This document shows positions 1-7,834 of a DNA stretch of 38,034 bases, piece after piece. The translations under genes were made by a program, and so were the position numbers. Each line of letters opens with the position of its first letter. Within the stretch, counting starts at the first letter, position 1. Source of the stretch: an uncultured Eubacteriales bacterium (GTDB taxonomy: Bacteria > Bacillota > Clostridia > Christensenellales > CAG-138); assembly GCA_902797145.1 (NCBI GenBank), contig CADBRR010000014.1:1-38034 (forward strand), read 5' to 3'. The notes below the pieces were generated by a model. That model made no database searches, was not told the DNA's origin, and saw only the letters and a list, made by a program, of their open reading frames with translations.

Positions 1-32
1 AAAAAGAAGGCAATTATATTTCAAATTGCCTC
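1..32 (-). terminator. Intrinsic terminator after the DUF1858 gene
   Basis: A 7-bp inverted repeat (GGCAATT at 9-15 with AATTGCC at 24-30) is followed on the minus strand by a T-rich run (A-rich at 1-8 on the plus strand). It sits just past the stop of the small leftward gene and fits a Rho-independent terminator. Confidence 0.75.
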
Positions 33-50
33 CGAGTTATATTTTTTACA

Positions 51-254
51 TTATGCCTTTGTTGCAAGGAACTCATTGAGCTTTGCTTCGAGATCGTCAG
101 CGTTAATGCCGTGAACCTGACAAGCCTGTTCAAGTGTTTCGCCATGTGCCATAATGCAGCCGAGGCAGTGCATGCCTGAAGCCATAAGAATTTCAGCAAG
201 CTCGTTATCAGCCTGGAGAATATCTGTAATCATCATATCCTTTGAAACCTTCAT
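51..254 (-). CDS. DUF1858 domain protein (hybrid-cluster-associated redox disulfide domain)
   Basis: This 67-residue protein is essentially one DUF1858 domain. It begins with the usual pattern of a Val-Ser-Lys start and a helix ending in Met-His-Cys-Leu-Gly-Cys, which places the paired cysteines at residues 30 and 33 (CxxC), followed by an Ala-His-Gly-Glu-Thr-Leu-Glu turn typical of the family. The family is found alone or fused to hybrid-cluster and other redox proteins and is thought to carry a redox-active disulfide; the exact partner is unknown. The start is supported by an AAGGAG Shine-Dalgarno nine bases upstream. It has its own promoter-like sequence (290-317) and terminator, so it is probably a single-gene unit although it lies downstream of the RCC1-dockerin gene on the same strand. 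Confidence 0.85.
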   Translation of the reverse strand: MKVSKDMMITDILQADNELAEILMASGMHCLGCIMAHGETLEQACQVHGINADDLEAKLNEFLATKA

Positions 255-289
255 GTTTTTAATCTCCTTTCAAAAAACTCTTTATAAAT

Positions 290-317
290 ATTATATCACA
301 AAAGGCTATGTTTTCAA
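290..317 (-). promoter_or_regulatory. Sigma-A-type promoter of the DUF1858 gene
   Basis: Read on the minus strand, TTGAAA (312-317) and TATAAT (290-295) are separated by 16 bp. The position, about 35 bases upstream of the start codon, suits the small DUF1858 gene. Confidence 0.6.
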
Positions 318-339
318 CCGCTTTTGATTAATATATTTA

Positions 340-3300
340 TTAGAGTGTTTCAAGTTCCGCAAGATAACGGAGGATTTTAGTTGCATCTGATGCGTCGATT
401 ATTCCGTCACGATTTACATCGCTGGCAAGTAATTGAACATCTGTAAATTCTTCAAGCTTTGCAACATAACGCAAAATTAAAGATGCATCATATGTATTTA
501 CTTCTTTATCAAGGCTTGCATCACCACAAGCAAATATGGATTCAATAACTGCCTTTATTTCAATATCTTCACCAACCATAATAAAGCTTGTATTCTGTGC
601 GCTCTTGTCAGCAAAAACAACTCCGCTTTCCGACTGCCATTCGATGAATCTATAACCTGTCGGGACTATTGCCGAAACATAAACCCATTCATTCTCACTT
701 GCTGTTTCACTCGATGATATACCGTCAACTACATTGACATAATATTTTTTGTTGTTGAGCGAACTGTCAAAATCGGGGGTTACCTTGCCTTCGCCTGCAA
801 ATACTTCAACATTTTCACTTGTAATATTTGATGAAATTCCGTTTGTTATATCAATATTGTTATAAACAACATTTTCTATCTCATTGTATTCATCATCATA
901 CTCTTTATATGAATAATTGATGTTTTCATTGCCGCTTATATTAATTCTATATTCGTTATCATCAAGCATAATTGAAACCATATCGCCATCAACGATTACA
1001 AAAACGTCTTCCTTAACAACACTTCCGTTGGTTATCTTCGCAACAATGTTATCGTTTGAATCATATACGATAATTTCTGCATCGCTCAAAGAACGAGTGT
1101 TATTAACCTTTGATGACACTATCGAAATAATATGATGTATCGGATTATATTCTATCACAAATGTAGTATAGCTTGTTCCGAAATATTCTCCTATGCCTTC
1201 GATGTAAACTTTTGCAAGTCCGATTTTTACATTGTCCTCATATGATTTAATCTTGAAATCTTTACCTTGCTCTAATTTCTTGCCTGCAAGGAAAACTTCT
1301 ATATCGGGTGTTATTTCTTTGCCTGTATAGTAGAGTGCATCGCCATTTATTACATTTATTTTTGCATACTTCAAATCTTTCTTGAAATTAAGATTCATCT
1401 GGCTTGCATATTTTCTATAAATAGCAGGATGATCATCTTTAAGGCTGTAACACCAACTATTCTTAACTAATTCATAAGCATATTCAACGTTCTTTTGCCC
1501 TTGAATGAGTACAGCAGGAGCGCTTTTTACAAACTTGAAAAATACAATCCTATTTGTAAGCTTGCTGTCAATTTTATCTACAAGCTCACGCATATATTTT
1601 ATGTCAATAAGATTGAGGTTATGTACGCACTTTATCGATTCTTCAAATGCAAGCGCATCCTGTAAGCTGTGAGTTTGCTTGTATTTGATACCTAAATCCT
1701 TTGATGATTTTACCGCAAGTTCCCTTATCTCATGCAAACATTCGATATAATAGTAGCTCTTATTAAGTTCATCTGTATTGTAAATGTCATTACTAAGCTC
1801 AATTCCAAGTGTAAGACCGAGTTTTACAGCTATTGCTTCGGGGAATTTTTTTACAATTTCACCCCATACCACATCAAATACAGCATCGAACATAGACTCA
1901 AGTCCCGTCATAGCCAGCTCTTTTGATAAAACTATTTCTTTAGAGCCCATTACTACATTTATTACATTTTCGATAGCACTCCTCAAGAATAAATTATTTT
2001 CTTTTCTGTTTTCATACATTTTATAAAGCATTTCTTTCATTCCTTCGGAGCATTCATCTAATGTTTCATACAACGCACATCTGATGTTGAACTCTTCGAA
2101 GTTCTTTGATATTGTAACCAATACAGAGAGAATATCCAGTCCAATTCCCAATTTATCTGAAACTTCATTTGTTTGCGTAAGTAACTCTCTTATTTTAGCT
2201 TTATCTGCATCCGACCAGTATTTCGCTAAATCCGTACTGTCGTTTATGATTCCAAATTCATCAAATTTATCAGCCATATACCCCGATACTTTGCTAAGAT
2301 TTTCAGTGGCATTTGAGAATGTACTATCTTTGTTCAACTCTTCACCATATTCAAAAGCTATCATTGATAAAAGCACAGCTTCATAATATTTTTCCTTTGT
2401 TAGCATATCATCATAAATATGTGATGGATCGTTTACTGCATTAGAAAATTCCCAACCATGAAGGCTTATGCAAAAACCTACGTCTGTCCTAATTGAATTA
2501 TAGAATATTTCTGAAGGACCTTTGTGATTGTATATAAGCGAATTTATCATATTATTATGAATGCTTCCCGGTTCAAGCCACTTGTCAGCCCTGTATTGCG
2601 TCAATGTAAAATCGCTGTAATCCTTAGCTATTACTTTGACTTTCGCTGACAATGATGTGCTTGTATGCGCTGAAAATTCAAACGTTCCCTCTTTTTTAGG
2701 AGTGATTTCAACTTCTGCAACATGCTCGTTTTCTTTAGGCACATACATATCAGAACCAATTTTTATATCACCGATTTCTATTTCCGGGTCTGACATGAAA
2801 ACCACTGAGTATATATCATTTTCTTCAGATGTATAAACTACAAGCAGTTTGATTTTTTCGCCAACTTCGGCATAAATGTTTTCTCCGAACGATGAACTGT
2901 CAAGCCCAACCTTGATTTGTTCGTTTGTCGGTGTATTGTCAGGCTGTGAAATGCAGATAGGTTTATTGCTGCTTGTTGTCGTTCCGTCTCCAAGTTGTCC
3001 ATACTCATTATTACCCCACATCAACAGACTGCCATCTTTTTTGATTGCTGCACTATGCCAATCTCCAAGGCTCACTTGTGCTACATTGTCCATTATTTTT
3101 ATCGGATTTGAACTATTTGTTGTTCCGTCTCCAAGTTGTCCATCTTCGTTATATCCCCACATCCATAGACTGCCATCTTTTTTGATTGCTGTACTATGCC
3201 ACCTTCCAAGGCTTACTTGTGCTACATTATCCATTATTTTTATAGGCTTTGAACTATTTGTTGTTCCGTCTCCAAGTTGTCCATCTTCGTTATATCCCCA

Positions 3301-3954
3301 CATACATAGACTGCCATCTTTTTTGATTGCTGCACTATGATAATCTCCAAGGCTTACTTGTGCTACATCATCCATTATTTTTATAGGCTTTGAACTGCTT
3401 GTTGTCGTTCCATTTCCAAGTTGTCCATACTCATTCCATCCCCACATCAACAGACTGCCGTCTTTCTTAATCGCTGCACTATGTTCATCTCCAAGGCTTA
3501 CTTGTGCTACATTGTCCATTATTTTTATCGGGTTTGAACTGTTTGTTGTCGTTCCATTTCCAAGTTGTCCATACTCATTCCATCCCCACATCAACAGACT
3601 GCCGTCCTTTTTTATCGCTGCGCTATGCAAACCTCCAAGGCTTACTTGTGCTACATCATCCATTATTTTTATTGGCTTTATGCTACGTGTTCTTGTTCCG
3701 TTCCCAAGTTGTCCATACTCATTATTCCCCCACATCCACAGACTGCCATGTTCGTCAATACCTGCTGAATGGCTACCGCCCATACTTATCTGAGTGAACC
3801 TTACTTTTCCGTCAAACTCATCACTCTTATAACCAAAGTCACTTTCGGCACTCGAAATTTCCGCTATTGCGCCCGCTACACCCTGCATGGGACACACCAT
3901 AACAACCATCATAACGGCAAGAACTACCGCCATAAGCTTTTTCATCATCTTCAT
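340..3954 (-). CDS. Secreted RCC1-repeat protein with C-terminal dockerin
   Basis: A 1204-residue exported protein. Residues 1-30 form a signal peptide (Lys-rich start, hydrophobic core, Ala-x-Ala end). Residues about 53-340 are six near-identical RCC1-type beta-propeller repeats of 47-48 residues, each with a Ser-Leu-Gly-x-x-His-Ser-Ala core and Met-Trp-Gly...Gly-Gln-Leu-Gly-Asn/Asp-Gly. A large, mostly helical middle region (about 430-860) resembles nothing I recognise. Residues about 873-925 look like the Tyr-Thr-Gly-Lys...Gly-Tyr/Phe surface beta-domain common in Firmicutes. Residues about 1068-1137 resemble a divergent InlB-type repeat, with Gly-Tyr-Arg-Phe-x-x-Trp. Residues about 1141-1204 are a type I dockerin, with duplicated Asp-x-Asn/Asp-x-Asp calcium loops (Gly-Asp-Ala-Ser-Leu-Asp-Lys and Ser-Asp-Val-Asn-Arg-Asp-Gly). 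Dockerins bind cohesins, so the protein is probably attached to a scaffoldin or cell surface; the binding target of the propeller is unknown. An AAAGGAG site precedes the start. Confidence 0.88.
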   Translation of the reverse strand: MKMMKKLMAVVLAVMMVVMVCPMQGVAGAIAEISSAESDFGYKSDEFDGKVRFTQISMGGSHSAGIDEHGSLWMWGNNEYGQLGNGTRTRSIKPIKIMDDVAQVSLGGLHSAAIKKDGSLLMWGWNEYGQLGNGTTTNSSNPIKIMDNVAQVSLGDEHSAAIKKDGSLLMWGWNEYGQLGNGTTTSSSKPIKIMDDVAQVSLGDYHSAAIKKDGSLCMWGYNEDGQLGDGTTNSSKPIKIMDNVAQVSLGRWHSTAIKKDGSLWMWGYNEDGQLGDGTTNSSNPIKIMDNVAQVSLGDWHSAAIKKDGSLLMWGNNEYGQLGDGTTTSSNKPICISQPDNTPTNEQIKVGLDSSSFGENIYAEVGEKIKLLVVYTSEENDIYSVVFMSDPEIEIGDIKIGSDMYVPKENEHVAEVEITPKKEGTFEFSAHTSTSLSAKVKVIAKDYSDFTLTQYRADKWLEPGSIHNNMINSLIYNHKGPSEIFYNSIRTDVGFCISLHGWEFSNAVNDPSHIYDDMLTKEKYYEAVLLSMIAFEYGEELNKDSTFSNATENLSKVSGYMADKFDEFGIINDSTDLAKYWSDADKAKIRELLTQTNEVSDKLGIGLDILSVLVTISKNFEEFNIRCALYETLDECSEGMKEMLYKMYENRKENNLFLRSAIENVINVVMGSKEIVLSKELAMTGLESMFDAVFDVVWGEIVKKFPEAIAVKLGLTLGIELSNDIYNTDELNKSYYYIECLHEIRELAVKSSKDLGIKYKQTHSLQDALAFEESIKCVHNLNLIDIKYMRELVDKIDSKLTNRIVFFKFVKSAPAVLIQGQKNVEYAYELVKNSWCYSLKDDHPAIYRKYASQMNLNFKKDLKYAKINVINGDALYYTGKEITPDIEVFLAGKKLEQGKDFKIKSYEDNVKIGLAKVYIEGIGEYFGTSYTTFVIEYNPIHHIISIVSSKVNNTRSLSDAEIIVYDSNDNIVAKITNGSVVKEDVFVIVDGDMVSIMLDDNEYRINISGNENINYSYKEYDDEYNEIENVVYNNIDITNGISSNITSENVEVFAGEGKVTPDFDSSLNNKKYYVNVVDGISSSETASENEWVYVSAIVPTGYRFIEWQSESGVVFADKSAQNTSFIMVGEDIEIKAVIESIFACGDASLDKEVNTYDASLILRYVAKLEEFTDVQLLASDVNRDGIIDASDATKILRYLAELETL
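2945..3800 (-). repeat. Six tandem 141-144 bp repeats encoding RCC1 blades
   Basis: The DNA shows the same block six times, with only scattered substitutions. On the plus strand it reads as Val-Pro-Ser-like 'gttccgtctccaagttgtcc', then 'gactgccatctttttt', then 'ccaaggcttacttgtgctac'. The first (most 5') copy is the most diverged; the inner copies are nearly identical and differ mainly by one codon in a Thr-Thr-Thr run. The high DNA identity indicates recent expansion or gene conversion. Confidence 0.9.
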
Positions 3955-4012
3955 TTTTGCTCCTTTGATTTAATTCAACAATGTTAATTTATGTTACACT
4001 TGATGCTTTTGA

Positions 4013-4054
4013 ATTGTTGTAACAATATTATACCACATAACGAATTTTTTTCAA
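4013..4054 (-). promoter_or_regulatory. Promoter of the RCC1-dockerin gene with overlapping dyad
   Basis: On the minus strand TTGAAA (4049-4054) and TATAAT (4027-4032) lie 16 bp apart. Immediately downstream is the dyad ATTGTT-GT-AACAAT (4013-4026), placed where a repressor could block initiation. The promoter is a good match; the operator role is inference. Confidence 0.5.
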
Positions 4055-4074
4055 GGAAAACAATAGCCATCATA

Positions 4075-4104
4075 ACAAAAAAACCACAGCCTAAGCTATG
4101 GTCT
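4075..4104 (-). terminator. Intrinsic terminator after the GH13/zinc-ribbon operon
   Basis: Stem ACCACAGC (4083-4090) pairs with GCTATGGT (4095-4102), one G-U pair included, with a 4-base loop. On the minus strand a run of seven T (4077-4083) follows. It lies 20 bases past the zinc-ribbon stop codon. Confidence 0.85.
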
Positions 4105-4122
4105 AACTGCGCATCAGTTTAT

Positions 4123-4512
4123 TTATGTTGTTTTTTCAAACTTATTTCCGCATTTTTTGCAGGTAATAACAATTTTACCTTTTCCTCGTGGAACTCTCAA
4201 TTTCTGTCCGCACTTATTACACTTGAAAACCTTATGTGTTTTTCTATCCTCCATATTCTTTTTAACGTTCAGAACAGAACTCCTTACTTTATAAAGGAAC
4301 GCTTCAAATCTTCCATTTTCTATCTTTCTTGCGTTTATATCCTTTGAAAAAAACCTATATATCAATATTGCAATAACCGCAGTTTGCAGAGCAAGGAACA
4401 CAATATAAAGCCACAGAACATTCCTTGAAACGTTCGTACCTATACTTAAAATCAAAAAAATTATAACGAGCAATCCGCTTAACTTATCAAATCCGTATCT
4501 GCCATTGAACAT
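4123..4512 (-). CDS. Small membrane protein with C-terminal zinc ribbon
   Basis: A 129-residue protein with two predicted membrane helices (about 12-27 and 32-54), a basic linker, and a C-terminal zinc ribbon with Cys-x2-Cys at 98/101 and Cys-x2-Cys at 118/121 separated by a basic hairpin. The ribbon would face the cytoplasm if both helices are inserted as a hairpin. No specific function is recognisable. It starts inside the 3' end of the GH13 gene (34-bp overlap, different frame) with a good GGAGGG site six bases before the ATG, so it is probably translated from the same transcript. The overlap suggests coupling, but whether its role relates to glucan metabolism cannot be told. Confidence 0.75.
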   Translation of the reverse strand: MFNGRYGFDKLSGLLVIIFLILSIGTNVSRNVLWLYIVFLALQTAVIAILIYRFFSKDINARKIENGRFEAFLYKVRSSVLNVKKNMEDRKTHKVFKCNKCGQKLRVPRGKGKIVITCKKCGNKFEKTT

Positions 4513-6221
4513 ACTTTACCCTCCAGCATAACGCCCTCATACGCTTCGAGCGTCAATTCGATACTGTTATTATAACAGATAACCCGCCCGTCTGTAAAGA
4601 TATTCGCATATTCGGTCAACAATTTAATCCTTTCGACATTATCCCCCTCGTTAAAATCATCTCCATAAAAAGTTATCGACTGTTTTATCCCCGAACTGTT
4701 GATAACTATCAAAAAATTATTTCTTTTAGCTGCGATAACATCGTCATTTACTGCGATAACGCAGCAGGCTCCTGAAATTTTCCTATGTACACTACACAGT
4801 TTTTTATAGAAATTTAATAATTGCATATTTTCTCTGCCATACGGATATGGTCTTCTATTGAACGGATCTTTTTCGCCCTCAAGTCCGACCTCATCGCCGT
4901 AATAAATGCACGGAACTCCCGGCATAAAGAATTGTATCATCGCAGCGGACATCTGTTTTAAAAATGTTTCATGTGAAACAATTTTGTTTTTTGAAAGTGC
5001 AGTTATTGACCGCCTCGTATCATGGGTTGACAAAATATTCATTAGCGAATCGAGCATAGGTTTCGGATAACTTTCTATAAGCTCCATTGTTTTATTTTTA
5101 AATTCATACGCATTTATTTCTCCGTTCATAAAATCAATTATATAATTCAAAAGCGGATAATTCATAACGCTGTCGAGTGAATCGCCGTCCGAGTAGGTTC
5201 TTCTATGCCCATACGAAATTTTATTCGTTGCATTTTCCCAGACTTCGCCTATGAGAACATTATCGCCAAGCAATTTTAGATGATTTCTGAACATCTTAAT
5301 AAAATCATCAGTCAATTCATCAGCTACATCGAGTCTCCAGCCCTTAACGCCTGCATCTGCCCAATGCGAAACAACGCTTTTAATAAAATTTCTATAATCC
5401 TCGTTATCCTCATCAACTTCGGGAAGTGACTTAAACCCCCACCAATATTTATCCTTAATATACCAATCCTTTCTTTGCGTATTAAACCTTTTATACCTAT
5501 CAAAATAAATGCTGTCATCGCCTGTATGCGAAAAAACTCCGTCAAGAATAACGTTGATTTTTTCACAAAGCTCCTTTAAATCATCGAATGTACCGAGAAT
5601 AGTATCAATCATCATATAATCGCTTGTATCGTATCTGTGGTTTGACGGAGAAAGGAAAATCGGGTTAAGATAAATCGTATTTATTCCGAGTTTTTGAAGG
5701 TAATCAAGTCGTGAAATAATGCCCCGAATATTTCCGCCGAAGAAGTCGCATGGATTATAGTATTGTTTATCAATAAACGGAAGATACATAACCTCTTCAT
5801 CAAAGAACATATGTTTTGTAGCTTGAAAGCCGAGCTCCAAGTGGCTTTCAATAGAACTATTTCCGCAAAATCTATCGGGAAAAATCTGATACATAACTGA
5901 ATTTTTAAACCATTCAGGCGTTTTAAAATTCTTATCGTAAACCGTTATTTGAAACCTTTCCGAAAGAACAGGCGAATAATAACCTTCGCCGCTTTTTCCG
6001 CAGTAGTATTTATCTCCAACAATAAAGGCATAGAACACAAGTCCCGGTTTTTCGGGCATTTGAACTTGAAACTCCGTCATATCGCCAACATTTTTCCCCT
6101 CTATTATATCGTCGTTAAGAATTAGCAGTGCATCATTTGCTTTTATTCTCAATACGACATAAGATTCCGTTTTTACTGCTCCGAACGGGTATCTATATAT
6201 CTTTTGCCTTGAATTGTGCAT
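4479..6221 (-). CDS. GH13 alpha-glucosidase / neopullulanase-type alpha-amylase
   Basis: A 580-residue intracellular-type glycoside hydrolase (no signal peptide). Residues about 5-95 form an N-terminal beta-sandwich of the CBM34-like type. The TIM barrel starts at Val-Met-Tyr-Gln-Ile-Phe-Pro-Asp-Arg-Phe (109-118). The four conserved regions are visible: Asp-Gly-Val-Phe-Ser-His near 227-232, Gly-Trp-Arg-Leu-Asp-Val with nucleophile Asp298, Leu-Ile-Gly-Glu-Val-Trp with acid/base Glu326, and Ser-Thr-His-Asp with stabiliser Asp401. Near the C-terminal side of the barrel is the usual Pro-Gly-Val-Pro-x-Ile-Tyr-Tyr-Gly-Asp-Glu. Such enzymes (cyclomaltodextrinase, neopullulanase, maltogenic amylase) cleave alpha-1,4 and sometimes alpha-1,6 bonds of maltodextrins in the cytoplasm; the exact substrate cannot be assigned. 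The start has a GGAGGTGA site. A parS-like 16-mer lies in its coding sequence at 4965-4980 (codons for residues 416-420 and neighbours). Confidence 0.87.
   Translation of the reverse strand: MHNSRQKIYRYPFGAVKTESYVVLRIKANDALLILNDDIIEGKNVGDMTEFQVQMPEKPGLVFYAFIVGDKYYCGKSGEGYYSPVLSERFQITVYDKNFKTPEWFKNSVMYQIFPDRFCGNSSIESHLELGFQATKHMFFDEEVMYLPFIDKQYYNPCDFFGGNIRGIISRLDYLQKLGINTIYLNPIFLSPSNHRYDTSDYMMIDTILGTFDDLKELCEKINVILDGVFSHTGDDSIYFDRYKRFNTQRKDWYIKDKYWWGFKSLPEVDEDNEDYRNFIKSVVSHWADAGVKGWRLDVADELTDDFIKMFRNHLKLLGDNVLIGEVWENATNKISYGHRRTYSDGDSLDSVMNYPLLNYIIDFMNGEINAYEFKNKTMELIESYPKPMLDSLMNILSTHDTRRSITALSKNKIVSHETFLKQMSAAMIQFFMPGVPCIYYGDEVGLEGEKDPFNRRPYPYGRENMQLLNFYKKLCSVHRKISGACCVIAVNDDVIAAKRNNFLIVINSSGIKQSITFYGDDFNEGDNVERIKLLTEYANIFTDGRVICYNNSIELTLEAYEGVMLEGKVCSMADTDLIS
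4965..4980 (+). other. parS: parS-like ParB-binding site inside the GH13 gene
   Basis: TGTTTCATGTGAAACA differs from the near-universal bacterial parS (TGTTTCACGTGAAACA) at a single central base. It is identical to the three other copies in this window, and it lies about 11 kb from parB and 19 kb from dnaA. It is within coding DNA, where it encodes a Val-Ser-His-Glu-Thr-Phe stretch. Confidence 0.8.
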
Positions 6222-6249
6222 ATTTTCACCTCCGTTTTTATTATTTTTT

Positions 6250-6278
6250 GTAATATATTATAAAAATAAACATAAATT
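6250..6278 (+). promoter_or_regulatory. Candidate sigma-E promoter of spoIVA
   Basis: GTAATAT (6250-6256) and CATAAATT (6271-6278) are separated by 14 bp, resembling the mother-cell sigma-E pattern (ATATT-like -35, CATA-type -10). spoIVA is a known sigma-E gene in Bacillus, so the placement is sensible, but the region is so AT-rich that the match is only suggestive. Confidence 0.35.
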
Positions 6279-6308
6279 TAAAACAAAAAACATAAGCGAG
6301 GATTTTAT

Positions 6309-7787
6309 ATGGCAGATACTAATATTTACAGAGATATTGCGCTCAGAACTGATGGTGATATCTATATAGGTGTTGTCGGACCTGTAAGAACGGGTAAATC
6401 GACATTTATAAAAAGATTTATGGATTTACTTGTAATACCATGGATTGAAAACGAATACGAGCGTGAGAGATTGATTGACGAACTTCCGCAGAGCGGTTCG
6501 GGAAAAACGGTTATGACGACGCAGCCTAAATTTGTGCCTAACGAAGCTGTTGAAATTGAAATTGACGATAACACGACAGCGAACATAAGGCTTGTTGACT
6601 GTGTTGGCTATATGGTCGATGGTGCGCTCGGAAGTCAGGAAGACGATAAGCCCCGAATGGTACGAACTCCATGGTATGACTATGACATTCCGTTTGAAGA
6701 TGCCGCAGAAATTGGGACTCACAAGGTTATAACCGACCATTCAACAATAGGAATAGTAATAACGACTGACGGAAGCATAACGGGCATTGAGCGAGAAAAC
6801 TACATTGAGGCAGAACAACGAGTTATAAGCGAATTAAAGGCTCAGGGGAAGCCATTTATCGTTATTTTAAACACTACATTACCGACAGGTGAAAGTGCCG
6901 TTTCACTTGCGGAATCACTCGAAGAAAAATATTCATGCCCCGTTATGCCTCTTGATGTTATTCATATGACCGATAACGATTTAAGCGATATAATGGAAAA
7001 AGCATTGATGGAATTTCCTATACAGATGGTAAGGCTCGATATTCCCGAATGGATGCAGTCTTTGAACGAATCGCATTATCTTATAAAGCGTCTTATGGAT
7101 ATTTCAAACGGCATAGGCGATGATATAACGCATATGAGCGACTACAAAAAAATACTTGAATTGTTCAACAGCGTTGAAGATTTCGAGGAAAATCCGGATA
7201 TAAATGTTAATCTTGGCAATGGGGTTATAACAATATCGCTCGTTCCGCTTGCAAATATGTTTTATAGGGTTCTCAGCGAAGAATGTGGGTTTGAAATTTC
7301 AGATGATTATCATCTTATTTCAATGCTCAAAGATTTTTCAAAGGCGAAAAAGGAATATGATAAGCTCCACGATGCGTTATCGTCTGCATACATTCGAGGT
7401 TATGGGCAAGTTCCGCCTATGATGGAGGAAATGCAGCTTTCAGATCCTGAAGTTATACCGCAGGGAAGTCGTTATGGAGTTAAGCTTGAAGCAAAAGCAA
7501 GCGCATTGCATTTAATAAGAATTGATATTGATTCCGCTGTAACTCCTACCGTTGGCACAGAACAGCAAGCAGAAGAATTTGCAAAATATCTTACTGATAC
7601 ATTTAAGAACAACCCTGACGATATGTGGAACACAAGCATTTTTGGAAGACCGCTTTATGATTTAGTTGCTGATACTATGCGTGAAAAGGTCAACAGGCTT
7701 CCCGAAGACGTTCAATCAAAGCTTCAGGAAACAATCGGCAGAATGGTAAATGACGGTTGTAAAGGTCTTGTTTGCGTATTGTTATAA
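6309..7787 (+). CDS. spoIVA: Stage IV sporulation protein A (spore coat morphogenetic ATPase)
   Basis: A 492-residue, full-length SpoIVA. The N-terminal TRAFAC-like ATPase domain carries the Walker A Gly-Pro-Val-Arg-Thr-Gly-Lys-Ser (24-31; the family departs from the usual P-loop spacing in this way) and a Val-Asp-Cys-Val-Gly-Tyr switch region. The rest matches the family's middle domain and its C-terminus, which ends in a short hydrophobic Gly-Leu-Val-Cys-Val-Leu-Leu tail. In Bacillus, SpoIVA polymerises by ATP hydrolysis on the outer forespore membrane as the base layer of the coat, held by SpoVM, and is needed for cortex formation. It is transcribed alone, divergent from the GH13 gene, with GAGGA six bases before the ATG, and ends at a strong hairpin. 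It shows that the organism sporulates. Confidence 0.97.
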   Translation: MADTNIYRDIALRTDGDIYIGVVGPVRTGKSTFIKRFMDLLVIPWIENEYERERLIDELPQSGSGKTVMTTQPKFVPNEAVEIEIDDNTTANIRLVDCVGYMVDGALGSQEDDKPRMVRTPWYDYDIPFEDAAEIGTHKVITDHSTIGIVITTDGSITGIERENYIEAEQRVISELKAQGKPFIVILNTTLPTGESAVSLAESLEEKYSCPVMPLDVIHMTDNDLSDIMEKALMEFPIQMVRLDIPEWMQSLNESHYLIKRLMDISNGIGDDITHMSDYKKILELFNSVEDFEENPDINVNLGNGVITISLVPLANMFYRVLSEECGFEISDDYHLISMLKDFSKAKKEYDKLHDALSSAYIRGYGQVPPMMEEMQLSDPEVIPQGSRYGVKLEAKASALHLIRIDIDSAVTPTVGTEQQAEEFAKYLTDTFKNNPDDMWNTSIFGRPLYDLVADTMREKVNRLPEDVQSKLQETIGRMVNDGCKGLVCVLL

Positions 7788-7799
7788 TAATTTGTAATT

Positions 7800-7834
7800 A
7801 AAGAGCGGCTTCGCATTCGTGCGAAGCCGTAAAA
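7800..7834 (+). terminator. Terminator hairpin between convergent spoIVA and HAD genes
   Basis: A perfect 10-bp stem, CGGCTTCGCA (7806-7815) and TGCGAAGCCG (7820-7829), with a 4-base loop. The T-tract is weak on either strand, but the hairpin sits exactly between two converging stop codons and probably serves both. Confidence 0.75.

Noticed and set aside
917-3797. Plus-strand open frames opposite the RCC1-dockerin gene
   Set aside because: They are antisense shadows of one long, well-supported gene; the repeated frames simply reflect the RCC1 repeats and have no SD or recognisable product.
2945-3800. CRISPR array or satellite
   Set aside because: The repeats are 141-144 bp, in frame and encode RCC1 blades; there are no spacers.
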